This document shows positions 1 to 6,906 of a DNA stretch of 19,007 nucleotides, in pieces. Position 1 is the first letter of the stretch. Each line of letters starts with the position of its first letter. Below the pieces are notes generated by a model that was not told where the DNA came from, ran no database searches, and saw only the letters and a program-made list of their open reading frames with translations. A program made the translations under genes and the position numbers. Origin of the DNA: Bryobacterales bacterium (GTDB lineage: Bacteria > Acidobacteriota > Terriglobia > Bryobacterales > Bryobacteraceae); the NCBI GenBank assembly GCA_025456495.1, contig JALOKO010000020.1, positions 1-19,007 on the forward strand, read 5' to 3'.

Positions 1-48
1 GACGCCGTAGACGAACTCATCAAGGTGCTCGTCGAAAAGGGCGCCTAA
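1..48 (+). CDS. C-terminal end of an unidentified protein (5' end outside window)
   Basis: Frame 1 is open from the first base and ends at a TAA at 46-48, giving the tail DAVDELIKVLVEKGA. This is an amphipathic, helix-like C-terminus typical of a soluble protein. Fifteen residues are too few to assign a family. The reading is supported by the strong rho-independent terminator about 80 nt downstream on the same strand, which would close this transcription unit. Nothing else can be said about its function. Confidence 0.6.
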   Translation, partial: DAVDELIKVLVEKGA

Positions 49-129
49 CAGGATTCGCTTGCGGGCTCACCGCGCACTGTAGACTGCCCGGGGTAGCTTG
101 AACTGGCTGGATACTGCAATCTTGTGGAC

Positions 130-162
130 AAAGGGCGAGGCCTCGGCCTCGCCCTTTGTTTT
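130..162 (+). terminator. Rho-independent terminator
   Basis: A perfect 12-bp stem (AAAGGGCGAGGC at 130-141 against GCCTCGCCCTTT at 146-157) with a CTCG tetraloop is followed by GTTTT. The A-run before the stem and the T-run after it could also allow some termination on the minus strand. It ends the gene whose tail lies at 1-48 and insulates it from the SET-domain gene. This is the clearest terminator in the window. Confidence 0.93.
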
Positions 163-285
163 GCCTGCCCGCCCTTCCCAGGCGACTGGACAGCCGGCGA
201 TTCAAACTGGAGACCTCCCGCGAGTGGCTGCACCAGTCAGACACATGACAGCGGACGACGGCTGGCTTTACGATAGGGAATCGCC

Positions 286-849
286 ATGCCCATGAAGCCC
301 CTGCCCGTTAAGCCCCCACCCACGAGGTCCTCGGCCACCCAGCCCCCCGCCGCCAGACCTGCCGCCACCATGCTTGCGGCTACCAATGGAAACAGGCCAC
401 CGGCAGAGGAAGAGGCGCCACGCATCGACCCCCGTTTCGCCTGCTTTGCCCTGGAGATCCGGCCCTCCCCCATCCATCGTTGGGGCATCTACGCGCTAGA
501 GCGGATTCCGCCGCGCCGGAAGGTGATGGAATACACCGGCGAACGCATCAGTCGCCGCGAAACCAAGCGCCGTGGCGAGGAGCGTGAGTTGCACTACCTG
601 TTCACCCTGAACAGCTACTGGACCATCGACGGCTCAGTAGGTGGCAGCGGCGCGGAGTACATCAACCATTGTTGCGAACCGAACCTGGTGGCGAGAATCG
701 TTCGTGAACGCATCCTCTACTTCAGCCTGCGCGAGATCCAACCCGGTGAAGAACTGCTGATCGATTACCGCTTCGAGAAGAAGATGGAGGAGGTTCCGTG
801 CCGCTGTGGGGTGCCCGGCTGCAGAGGCACCATCAACCTTCTGGAATAG
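286..849 (+). CDS. SET-domain protein-lysine methyltransferase with post-SET motif
   Basis: Predicted 187-aa S-adenosylmethionine-dependent lysine methyltransferase, probably cytoplasmic. Residues 1-45 are Pro/Ala-rich and look disordered. The SET core runs from about residue 54 to 163 and shows the expected motifs in order: RWGIYA (66-70 region), EYTGERI (82-88), NHCCEPN (127-133, the NHSCxPN pseudoknot motif) and GEELLIDY ending in the catalytic Tyr161. A post-SET zinc motif CRCGVPGC follows (Cys172, 174, 179), which with the NHCC cysteine would bind zinc and complete the substrate channel. The start is chosen because AGGGA (275-279) lies 6 nt upstream. Later in-frame ATGs at 292 and 370 would shorten only the low-complexity tail. 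The gene stands alone. The substrate is unknown; ribosomal or nucleoid proteins are possible targets, but that is inference. Confidence 0.9.
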   Translation: MPMKPLPVKPPPTRSSATQPPAARPAATMLAATNGNRPPAEEEAPRIDPRFACFALEIRPSPIHRWGIYALERIPPRRKVMEYTGERISRRETKRRGEERELHYLFTLNSYWTIDGSVGGSGAEYINHCCEPNLVARIVRERILYFSLREIQPGEELLIDYRFEKKMEEVPCRCGVPGCRGTINLLE

Positions 850-988
850 CGTCAAGCTGCCCGAATCGCCAGCCACCTGCTGCCAGCGCCGTCCGCTGAA
901 ATCGGCGTCCGGCGAATGTCCCGCTTGCAACCGTCGGTCCAGGTGGAAACGCGGCGCAGGCCACCATGTATGCGCGTGGCGCCAGCGA

Positions 989-2125
989 TTAGCTTCTGGT
1001 CCGGGTAGCGCCCAGCCAAGTGGACCCGCGAACGCTTTGAAACCAGGGAGTCGCGGGGATGGCCAGCAGCGACGCCAGCAACATCACGCCGATGCCCCCC
1101 AGCAGGATTGCGGGAAAGCCGGTTCCGCGTTGCAACAGGAAGCCCAGAATCAAGGGGGCGCCAGCGGTGCTCATCACGACCAGAGACGTAATGGCGCTGC
1201 GGACCTTGCCGACGTGTTCGGGCCCATAGAACTCGAATCCGATGGCATTTGGCAGCAGGTAGATCGGCGCCAGTCGGGCTGCGGAAAAGCGATCAATCAC
1301 CGGCCCCACGGCAATAGAGGAAAGGGCTCTCGATAGGGCGTAGGCGGTGAAGGCGCTGGCGATGAGAGCCGCGCTCCAGCCTTTGCTTTCCGCCAGCGGC
1401 AACTGATACAGGAACAGCCCGGTCTGGACAAAGGGCAGCGCGAGGATCGCCGGAAGCAGGCAATACAGGCGCCAATCCCGCCAGATCATGCGCGCGTGGA
1501 AGCCATCGTTGGGTTCCGCGGTCTGCTCCACCGCAGCCACTTTGCCGCTGTGCTTCCGCAGCAACAACAGCAATCCGGGCAGCACCACCAGCAGCAGGAT
1601 GGCGGCCACGGCCAGCCAGGCGGCGCGCCACGAAATCAGATACACCAGACCAGCAAAGAGAGCCGGCAGCAAGGCTTCGCCCAAGGGATAGCCCAGGCTT
1701 GCGAAGCCCAGCGCCTTGCCGCGATTCTGATGGAACTCCCGGGCCATGACAGTCATCGACACGTGCGCCAGCAGGCCTTGTCCCACCATGCGCAGGCCCA
1801 GGATGCCCGCAGCCAACACCACCACGTGCGGAGACACAGCCACCAGCAGTGAGGCCCCCGCCAACGCGCAAACCACCACTGCCGTGTAGCGCGGCAACGA
1901 GGTGCGGTCAATCAACGATCCCGTATAGGGCAACGCGAGCGCGCCCAGCAGGGTGGCCATGGAATACAGCAATCCAAACTGAGCCTCACCCAGTTCGAAC
2001 TCGCGCAGGAACACAGGGACGGATAGGGCGATGAAAAAGGTCTGCCCGAAGCTGGTGGACAGCGCCGTCACCAGGCCGAACCAGAGCAGCGGACCCTCTT
2101 GCCGTAATAGTCGAAAGTAGTTCAT
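989..2125 (-). CDS. MFS transporter, apparently with an internal deletion
   Basis: 378-aa major facilitator superfamily permease of the inner membrane. Family signs include the N-terminal segment with SFGQTFF (25-31), GSLIDR after TM2 (69-74), the TM4 segment LRMVGQGLLAHV (111-122), and GPVIDRF after TM8 (274-280). Hydrophobic helices can be placed at about 12-34, 47-70, 80-97, 101-122, 138-163, 168-190, 220-242 and 252-276, then 311-331 and 337-357. From memory of this family, about 35 residues covering the end of TM9 and start of TM10 should sit between LAPIYLLP (285-292) and EFYGPEHVGKVRS (298-310); here they are joined directly, so transport is doubtful. The start ATG at 2125 is chosen because similar proteins begin MNYLRF. 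The frame continues upstream without a stop into a decayed zinc-finger gene. Substrate unknown. Confidence 0.8.
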   Translation of the reverse strand: MNYFRLLRQEGPLLWFGLVTALSTSFGQTFFIALSVPVFLREFELGEAQFGLLYSMATLLGALALPYTGSLIDRTSLPRYTAVVVCALAGASLLVAVSPHVVVLAAGILGLRMVGQGLLAHVSMTVMAREFHQNRGKALGFASLGYPLGEALLPALFAGLVYLISWRAAWLAVAAILLLVVLPGLLLLLRKHSGKVAAVEQTAEPNDGFHARMIWRDWRLYCLLPAILALPFVQTGLFLYQLPLAESKGWSAALIASAFTAYALSRALSSIAVGPVIDRFSAARLAPIYLLPNAIGFEFYGPEHVGKVRSAITSLVVMSTAGAPLILGFLLQRGTGFPAILLGGIGVMLLASLLAIPATPWFQSVRGSTWLGATRTRS

Positions 2126-2515
2126 TCGTTGGGAAGTCTCGTGCGTGGGCTTCTGTCGCGAACGGGCGACCTGCACGCGTCGCGAACGGGCGCACTGCAC
2201 ACATTGGTGCGCTTCCGGCTTTCCGTCTAAGCGGGCGGTCCCGCTCTCTTGCTCACACCGCGTGCAGGCGCCAGATATGCCGCCCTCGATGCGTTCCAGT
2301 GCCGCTTCCACTTAGGCCAAACGTTGCCGCCTTCGTCGTTCCAGCTCAAGCGCCAATTGCTGTGACTGCATGGCGTCCTGATGCGTGAGCCGCCCGATGG
2401 CTGCGTCGGGCGAGACCGGGGCGGTGCCTTCGCGGTTGCCCGCTAGCCCCTCTTGCAATTGCTGCCGGGCGGCCAACAGCAACTGGCGGTATTTGGCCTG
2501 AGCTTCCTTTGTCAC
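2126..2515 (-). pseudogene. TraR/DksA-type zinc-finger protein, interrupted by an in-frame stop
   Basis: The frame starting at GTG 2515 encodes an N-terminal helix (VTKEAQAKYRQLLL) and the family-typical segment IGRLTHQDAMQSQQLALE. A TAA stop at 2314-2312 follows, and the same frame resumes at once with VEAALERIEGG and a C4 zinc finger (CTRC-x17-CVQC), the DksA spacing. Joining both sides gives a normal short TraR/DksA protein of about 110 aa, so the TAA looks like a nonsense mutation, for example from CAA. The finger is also eroded (EQESGTARL where the family has a GEPI-like stretch). There is no stop after the finger; the frame runs into the MFS gene. Functional relatives bind RNA polymerase near the secondary channel. 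Reinitiation at the GTG at 2311 right after the stop, or a sequencing error, is possible. No convincing ribosome binding site was found for either part. Confidence 0.75.
2156..2203 (-). repeat. 24-bp tandem duplication, two copies
   Basis: The sequence TCGCGAACGGGCG begins at 2156 and again at 2180, and the similarity continues through CTGCAC, giving a 24-nt period with very few mismatches. On the minus strand this encodes VQCARSRR followed by VQVARSRQ. The repeat therefore lies exactly at the C-terminal end of the zinc-finger reading frame and adds eight codons in frame. It may explain why the frame has lost its natural stop. Confidence 0.85.
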
Positions 2516-2616
2516 AGGGGCATAACCGAATGCCGTGGCCCCTTCCGGAAACCACCACGCATGCCCCTCTCTTACCCTATCGGAAGCCAGCGGCGAAAAT
2601 ACAATTCAAAGTGAAT

Positions 2617-2634
2617 ATGACTTGGATAAGTCAT
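2617..2634. repeat. Perfect inverted repeat, candidate operator or small hairpin
   Basis: ATGACTT (2617-2623) and AAGTCAT (2628-2634) are exact inverse complements separated by GGAT. The site lies in an unusually AT-rich patch (about 2596-2634) between the end of the carbohydrate-binding-like gene and the start of the DksA-like pseudogene, both on the minus strand. It could be a regulator binding site for the pseudogene or a weak hairpin. There is no T-run long enough to call it a terminator. Confidence 0.4.
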
Positions 2635-2704
2635 CCTCCGGCCGCAACCCGCAACACGCAATGCACACGCCGAAGCGGTGAGTCGCGCTCGCGCCGGGTT
2701 GGCC

Positions 2705-3421
2705 CTACCTGGACGGCCCGTCCGCCGGTGGGCTGAACGAGGCATTCCGCGTCATGATCCATTGGTCGAAGCGGAAGCCATCTTCCCGCATGCTGAACAT
2801 CACCGTGTGCTGTCCGGGTGTGGCGATATCCAGATAGATTCGTCCTGCTTCGCCGCAATGGTTGGCCTGCGTCCGCTGCTTGGATTCCCATCGCCAGCGT
2901 CTCTTGCCCTCACACCACTGCATCCGCCTCCCGCTCTCAGGCCAATCGCCATCTAGCCCGACGTGAATCCCGTTGTCCTCTGATCCCGTGGAAAAAGCGC
3001 GCACCCAGATGTAGTAGCGCCCGGGATTCCGCACGCGGACGCGGTAGTGCAAAACGGCTATCTGGCCTGGCTGGTTGCTGAAGTTCTCGCCCGCCACAAG
3101 CGGGTCGTCATGGGTCCGCCGGGTATCTGGAAGCACCTGCAGATAGCGGCCCGCACTGGCGCTGGCGCCGGGCAGCAGGTCCGCGTCCGGTCCCGCAGAG
3201 GCCACCTCCAGGGGCAGCCTCGCCCAACGCCGCTTGGTGTCGAGTTGTTGATCGTGATACTGCTCTGCTTCGGCAATCAAATAGCCATCGGCTTCCTCGA
3301 AGTGGGCGGGACTCTGCGCGGCTGCGGGAGGCGTTGTTTGCGGAATCGCCCTTTGGGACGCCATCGCCCAACAAAGCAGCAGCATCGCGATGGGAAGCAT
3401 ACCGGATACGGCAGGTCGCAT
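2705..3421 (-). CDS. Exported carbohydrate-binding-like beta-sandwich protein
   Basis: 238-aa protein with an N-terminal signal peptide (hydrophobic core about residues 8-20, probable cleavage near 22-28) and a low-complexity linker rich in Thr, Pro and Ala. From about residue 46 onward it has a single domain that starts YLIAEAEQYHD, contains YYIWVRAFSTG and DNGIHVGLDG, and ends with the segment HTVMFSMREDGFRFDQWIMT. These features are typical of CBM6/GH115-C-terminal-like beta-sandwich modules in secreted proteins of Acidobacteriota and Planctomycetota, where they accompany polysaccharide degradation. No catalytic domain is present, so binding or presentation of glycan is more likely than hydrolysis. 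The ATG at 3421 is preceded by AGGATGAGG. It is divergent from the isomerase gene across a 115-nt gap that must hold both promoters. Confidence 0.72.
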   Translation of the reverse strand: MRPAVSGMLPIAMLLLCWAMASQRAIPQTTPPAAAQSPAHFEEADGYLIAEAEQYHDQQLDTKRRWARLPLEVASAGPDADLLPGASASAGRYLQVLPDTRRTHDDPLVAGENFSNQPGQIAVLHYRVRVRNPGRYYIWVRAFSTGSEDNGIHVGLDGDWPESGRRMQWCEGKRRWRWESKQRTQANHCGEAGRIYLDIATPGQHTVMFSMREDGFRFDQWIMTRNASFSPPADGPSR

Positions 3422-3525
3422 GGCCTCATCCTATCGAAGACGATGCGCCCGTAGGCTTACCAACCGAAATGGCGACGGAACGCCGGGTTCCCGGTGGCGA
3501 GTCCGCTAGAATTCAGAGAGGAGAG

Positions 3526-3531
3526 AGGAGG
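3526..3531 (+). promoter_or_regulatory. Strong Shine-Dalgarno sequence
   Basis: AGGAGG at 3526-3531 lies within a purine-rich run (GAGAGGAGAGAGGAGG) and ends 5 nt before the ATG at 3537. It fixes the start of the Tat-signal isomerase and predicts efficient translation. A possible -10 element, TAGAAT (3507-3512), lies just upstream, but I see no matching -35. Confidence 0.85.
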
Positions 3532-3536
3532 CCCGC

Positions 3537-4481
3537 ATGCCCCACCCGATTACCCCCACCCGTCGCCAGTTCGCGCGCGCTCTTACGGCTGTGCCCGCGG
3601 CCAGCCTGCTGTCAAGCGCGCAGGGTTCCGGATCACAGCCCGTGCTGTTGGGCGCGCCCATCTTCCTGAAGACTGAGGACCCCACTCAGCTTGCCCGCGA
3701 GCATACCAGGCTGGGCTATCGGGCCGCCTACTGCCCCAACGCCACCCTTGCCGATGCCGCACGCTGCAAGGCCATCGAGGACGCCTTCGCCAAGGAAGGC
3801 GTGGCGATTGCTGAGGTGGGCGCCTGGAAGAACATGCTGGCGCCCGACGCCGCTGAGCGCAAGGCCAACATGGACTACATCATCGATCGGATGGCCTTGG
3901 CCGATGCCGTCGGCGCCCGCTGCTGCGTGACGATTGCCGGATCCTACAATCCCAAAGTCTGGTATGGCCCTCACCCGGAGAACTTTTCGTTCGAGTTCTT
4001 TGACGCGACGGTGGAGAACGTCCGCAAGGTGATTGAGGCCGTCAAGCCCAAGCGCGCCAAGTTCGCCATTGAGATGATGGGCTGGTGCATTCCCAGTGGC
4101 CCGGAGGAATACCTGCGGCTGGTACAGGCCATTAACCACCCCGCCTTTGGAGTCCACATCGATGTCTGCAATGGCATCCACAGCCCCGAGCGTTACTACA
4201 ACAATGCCGCCTTCACCCGCTCCTGTTTCCGGATTCTGGGCAAGCATGTGGTAAGCGTTCATGCCAAGGATCTGCAATGGCTGCCCGCCATGCAAATACA
4301 CTTCGTTGAGGTGGTTCCCGGAACCGGCGACTACGATTACCGCCCCCTGCTGACAGAGATGGCGAAGTTGCCCCAGCCCACCCCGCTGATGCTGGAGCAT
4401 CTGAAGACGGCAGAGGAGTACGCGCAGGGCGTAGAGCACATCCGCAAAGTGGCGGGCGAATCGCGCGTACGGCTTAGCTGA
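3537..4481 (+). CDS. Tat-exported sugar phosphate isomerase/epimerase family protein (TIM barrel)
   Basis: 314-aa xylose-isomerase-like TIM-barrel protein. The N-terminus TRRQFARALTAVPAASLLSS is a twin-arginine (Tat) signal, so the folded, metal-loaded enzyme probably acts in the periplasm. Likely divalent metal ligands are in the usual order for the family: Glu179 (FAIEMMGW), Asp209 (VHIDVCNG), His242 (SVHAKD) and Glu287 (LMLEHLK). The family-typical VPGTGDYDY lies at 260-268. Relatives isomerise or epimerise keto/aldo sugars or inositols; the substrate here cannot be read from sequence. The start is set by the strong AGGAGG. It neighbours secreted carbohydrate-binding-like and esterase-like genes, which fits extracytoplasmic carbohydrate processing. 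It may be the first gene of a unit with the downstream esterase, but 162 nt of repeats separate them. Confidence 0.88.
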   Translation: MPHPITPTRRQFARALTAVPAASLLSSAQGSGSQPVLLGAPIFLKTEDPTQLAREHTRLGYRAAYCPNATLADAARCKAIEDAFAKEGVAIAEVGAWKNMLAPDAAERKANMDYIIDRMALADAVGARCCVTIAGSYNPKVWYGPHPENFSFEFFDATVENVRKVIEAVKPKRAKFAIEMMGWCIPSGPEEYLRLVQAINHPAFGVHIDVCNGIHSPERYYNNAAFTRSCFRILGKHVVSVHAKDLQWLPAMQIHFVEVVPGTGDYDYRPLLTEMAKLPQPTPLMLEHLKTAEEYAQGVEHIRKVAGESRVRLS

Positions 4482-4546
4482 GCCCGCCACACCCCGAAGC
4501 CCGCCGCACCCTGGGCCCGCCACCCCCTGGGCCCGCCCCCTGCGCG
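4482..4546 (+). repeat. Degenerate 16-bp tandem repeat, about 4 copies
   Basis: Four consecutive units each begin GCCCGCC: 4482-4498 (17 nt), 4499-4514, 4515-4530 and a divergent last copy from 4531. Units 2 and 3 are nearly identical (GCCCGCCGCACCCTGG and GCCCGCCACCCCCTGG). The array begins directly after the isomerase stop codon, so it lies in the 3' untranslated or intergenic spacer. Confidence 0.75.
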
Positions 4547-4567
4547 GCCAGCCTGCGAATCTCTTGC

Positions 4568-4603
4568 GTCGCGCTCGCGGTCGCGATTGCGGTCGCGCTC
4601 GCG
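4568..4603 (+). repeat. 12-bp tandem repeat, 3 copies
   Basis: GTCGCGCTCGCG (4568-4579), GTCGCGATTGCG (4580-4591) and GTCGCGCTCGCG (4592-4603) are head to tail with two mismatches in the middle copy. The array ends 40 nt before the preferred esterase start at 4644. It may have been generated by slippage; no function is evident. Confidence 0.85.
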
Positions 4604-4643
4604 GCTCTCGCGTTCACCCGAATCGCGATACCATGCGTACGCA

Positions 4644-6857
4644 ATGTCTCGTTTCCTAATCCCCACTCTCCTCTGCCTGAGTCTGTTGTGGACCGCGCCC
4701 GTTGGCGCTCAGCCACAGGCCCCGCTCGCGGCGGGCGCCACGGACGCTTACCGTGTCCTCGATGCCAAGAGGGAAGGGGGATTGCGCGCCTACCTGGACC
4801 AACTGGCCGAAGGGCACTTCGCCGCTCGCGAGACCGCCATCGCCGCCATTCAGACACCAGAGGCCCTCCGCGATCGACAGCAACGAGTACGTGAGACCGT
4901 GCTGCGTGGCTTCGATGGGTGGCCAGAGAAAACCCCATTGCGGGCGCGCATCGTGAGCGCCGTGCAGCGGGACGGCTATCGCGTGGAAAAGCTACTGTAT
5001 GAGAGCATTCCGGGCCTGTATGTCACGGCCAACGTGTACGTGCCCACCAGCCCCGCGCACGGCCCGGGGCCTTTCCCCGCGGTACTAGGAACCGCCGGTC
5101 ACCACAACGACGGCAAGCTGGCGCCGCTCTACCAGCACGGCTGGGTAGAACTGGCTCGCAGGGGCTTTCTTGTGCTGGCTTACGACCCCATCGGACAGGG
5201 CGAGCGCCTGCAGTACATCGACGAGGACACGGGCGAGTCCCTGGTAGGGAACGGCACCCGCGAACACATCATGCTGGGCACGCTGGCCTTGATTACCGGC
5301 ACGAACTTCGCCCGCTACGAAATCTGGGACGGCATCCGCGCAGTGGATTACCTGCTGACGCGCAACGACGTGGACCCCAAGCGCCTGGCCGTGGTGGGCA
5401 ATTCCGGTGGTGGCACGCAGAGCGCTTACCTGAATCTGCTGGAGGAGCGGCTGGCCACGGCGTCGCCGAGTTGCTATATCACCTCATGGCGCCAGCTATG
5501 GTACAACCCGGGCCCACAGGACGCGGAACAGGTCTTCGTTGATTTCGTAAAGGACGGCTTCGACTTCGCCGATTTCCTGACGGCCTATGCGCCGCGTCCG
5601 GTGCAGATGCTGGCAGCCATTCGCGACTACTTCCCCATCGTTGGCGCCCGTGCCGCCTTCGCCGAAACGCAGCGCCTGTATGGGCTGCTGGGCGCCCGCG
5701 ACCAGGCGGGTTACTTTGAATACGACGACACCCACGGATGGAGCCAGCCCCGCCGCGAGGCCACCTACCGCTGGCTAAGCCGCCACCTCCAGGGCCGGGA
5801 AGATGCGCGTCCGGAATCGCCCTTCCAACCCGAGCCGGCCAAGGCGCTTCACGTCACTCAGAAAGGCCAGGTGCTGCTATCCATGGGGGGACGCAGCCTG
5901 CAGCAAATTCTGCGCGACCGCGCTGCCGAACGCTACCAACAGCGCGCTGCCCTTACGATTGCGGACGCAGATCGCGCCGGCTTCCGTAACCTGCTGCGAC
6001 AAACGCTCCGCGTACTGCCCCGGCGGCAGCAACCGGGCGCGACGGGCAGCGTCGTGGGGGCCATCCGTCGCGAGGGCTACCGGATTGACAAGCTCCGGAT
6101 TCCGGTGGGCGATGGCGGTCAGGTTCCAGGGCTCCTGTTCCTGCCGGATCAACCGGCTGCCGACGCGCGGTTGGTGGTGTCGGTCGATGACCGCGGAAAA
6201 GCGGCCGAAGCCGGGGAGTCGGGGCGGCTGGCGCGCTTGGCCCAGGCCGGGCACGCCGTGCTGGCCTTGGACCTGCGTGGCGTCGGCGAGTGGGAAGCTG
6301 AGGACAAGATGGTGGGCTACACGCCGCTCTACCGCGAGTCCATGCGTGCCCTGTTGGTGGGCTCCACGCTGCCTGCCATCCAAACCCAGGACCTGCTGGA
6401 AGCAATCACCCACGCGCCGCTGCCGGAGCCCTGGGGCAAGCGGCCGCTGCGCCTGCTGGGCAAGGGCAACATGGGCTGGATTGCCCTGTTCGCCGCTGCC
6501 TTGGCTGAGGACGCGCTGGCGGCCCGCATCCAGGGGGTGGCCACCGATGAGGCTTTGCTTTCCTACAGCGACATCGCCCGCAGTCCACGCCATTACTTCA
6601 CGGTGGGCGTGGTGGTTCCTGACGTGCTGCGCGCCTTTGACCTGCCGGACGTGGCGGCATCCCTGGCCAACAAGGATCTGCTGCTGATGAATGCGCGCGC
6701 ACCCATGGAGTACCTGCATGCCCGCGAAAGCGCCCGCCATGAGTACGCCGTCGCCGTCAACGCCTTCCGCGCCGCGAATCGCGAAGAGCACCTGTCCATC
6801 CTGCGGGTCCCGGAGACGGATACTTCCCAGGTGCTTCTGGAATGGCTTTCGCGCTAA
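4644..6857 (+). CDS. Secreted two-module alpha/beta hydrolase (acetylxylan esterase-like)
   Basis: 737-aa exported protein. The ATG at 4644 is preferred over an in-frame ATG at 4587 because it begins a clean signal peptide (MSRFLIPTLLCLSLLWTAP, cleavage near VGAQP); the extra 19 residues upstream are Arg/Ser-rich and come from a tandem repeat. The first half is a complete alpha/beta hydrolase: TAGHHNDGK oxyanion region, YDPIGQGER, nucleophile elbow GNSGGG (Ser254), a candidate acid Asp328 (AAIRDYF) and catalytic His364 (DDTHGWS). The closest families are AXE1-type acetylxylan esterases and dienelactone/prolyl-oligopeptidase-like hydrolases. The second half repeats the fold (LDLRGVGEWE) but has GKGNMGW where GxSxG should be and no clear catalytic His, so it is probably inactive. 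Likely role: removing ester groups from glycans in the periplasm or outside the cell. Confidence 0.82.
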   Translation: MSRFLIPTLLCLSLLWTAPVGAQPQAPLAAGATDAYRVLDAKREGGLRAYLDQLAEGHFAARETAIAAIQTPEALRDRQQRVRETVLRGFDGWPEKTPLRARIVSAVQRDGYRVEKLLYESIPGLYVTANVYVPTSPAHGPGPFPAVLGTAGHHNDGKLAPLYQHGWVELARRGFLVLAYDPIGQGERLQYIDEDTGESLVGNGTREHIMLGTLALITGTNFARYEIWDGIRAVDYLLTRNDVDPKRLAVVGNSGGGTQSAYLNLLEERLATASPSCYITSWRQLWYNPGPQDAEQVFVDFVKDGFDFADFLTAYAPRPVQMLAAIRDYFPIVGARAAFAETQRLYGLLGARDQAGYFEYDDTHGWSQPRREATYRWLSRHLQGREDARPESPFQPEPAKALHVTQKGQVLLSMGGRSLQQILRDRAAERYQQRAALTIADADRAGFRNLLRQTLRVLPRRQQPGATGSVVGAIRREGYRIDKLRIPVGDGGQVPGLLFLPDQPAADARLVVSVDDRGKAAEAGESGRLARLAQAGHAVLALDLRGVGEWEAEDKMVGYTPLYRESMRALLVGSTLPAIQTQDLLEAITHAPLPEPWGKRPLRLLGKGNMGWIALFAAALAEDALAARIQGVATDEALLSYSDIARSPRHYFTVGVVVPDVLRAFDLPDVAASLANKDLLLMNARAPMEYLHARESARHEYAVAVNAFRAANREEHLSILRVPETDTSQVLLEWLSR

Positions 6858-6906
6858 GCCGGAACTTCCTGGCGCGCGGGCGTCCTTGCGGGTATCTGAT
6901 GAGCTA

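Noticed and set aside
806..1336. A plus-strand frame starting inside the SET gene and running over the MFS end
   Set aside because: Composition (Gln/Gly/Ala/Arg) is that of a shadow frame and no domain is visible; 850-988 simply looks like a convergent spacer.
3481..3499. Imperfect palindrome CGCCGGG/CCCGGTGGCG between the divergent genes, considered as an operator
   Set aside because: Has a mismatch and such GC palindromes are frequent by chance here; not strong enough to list as a site.
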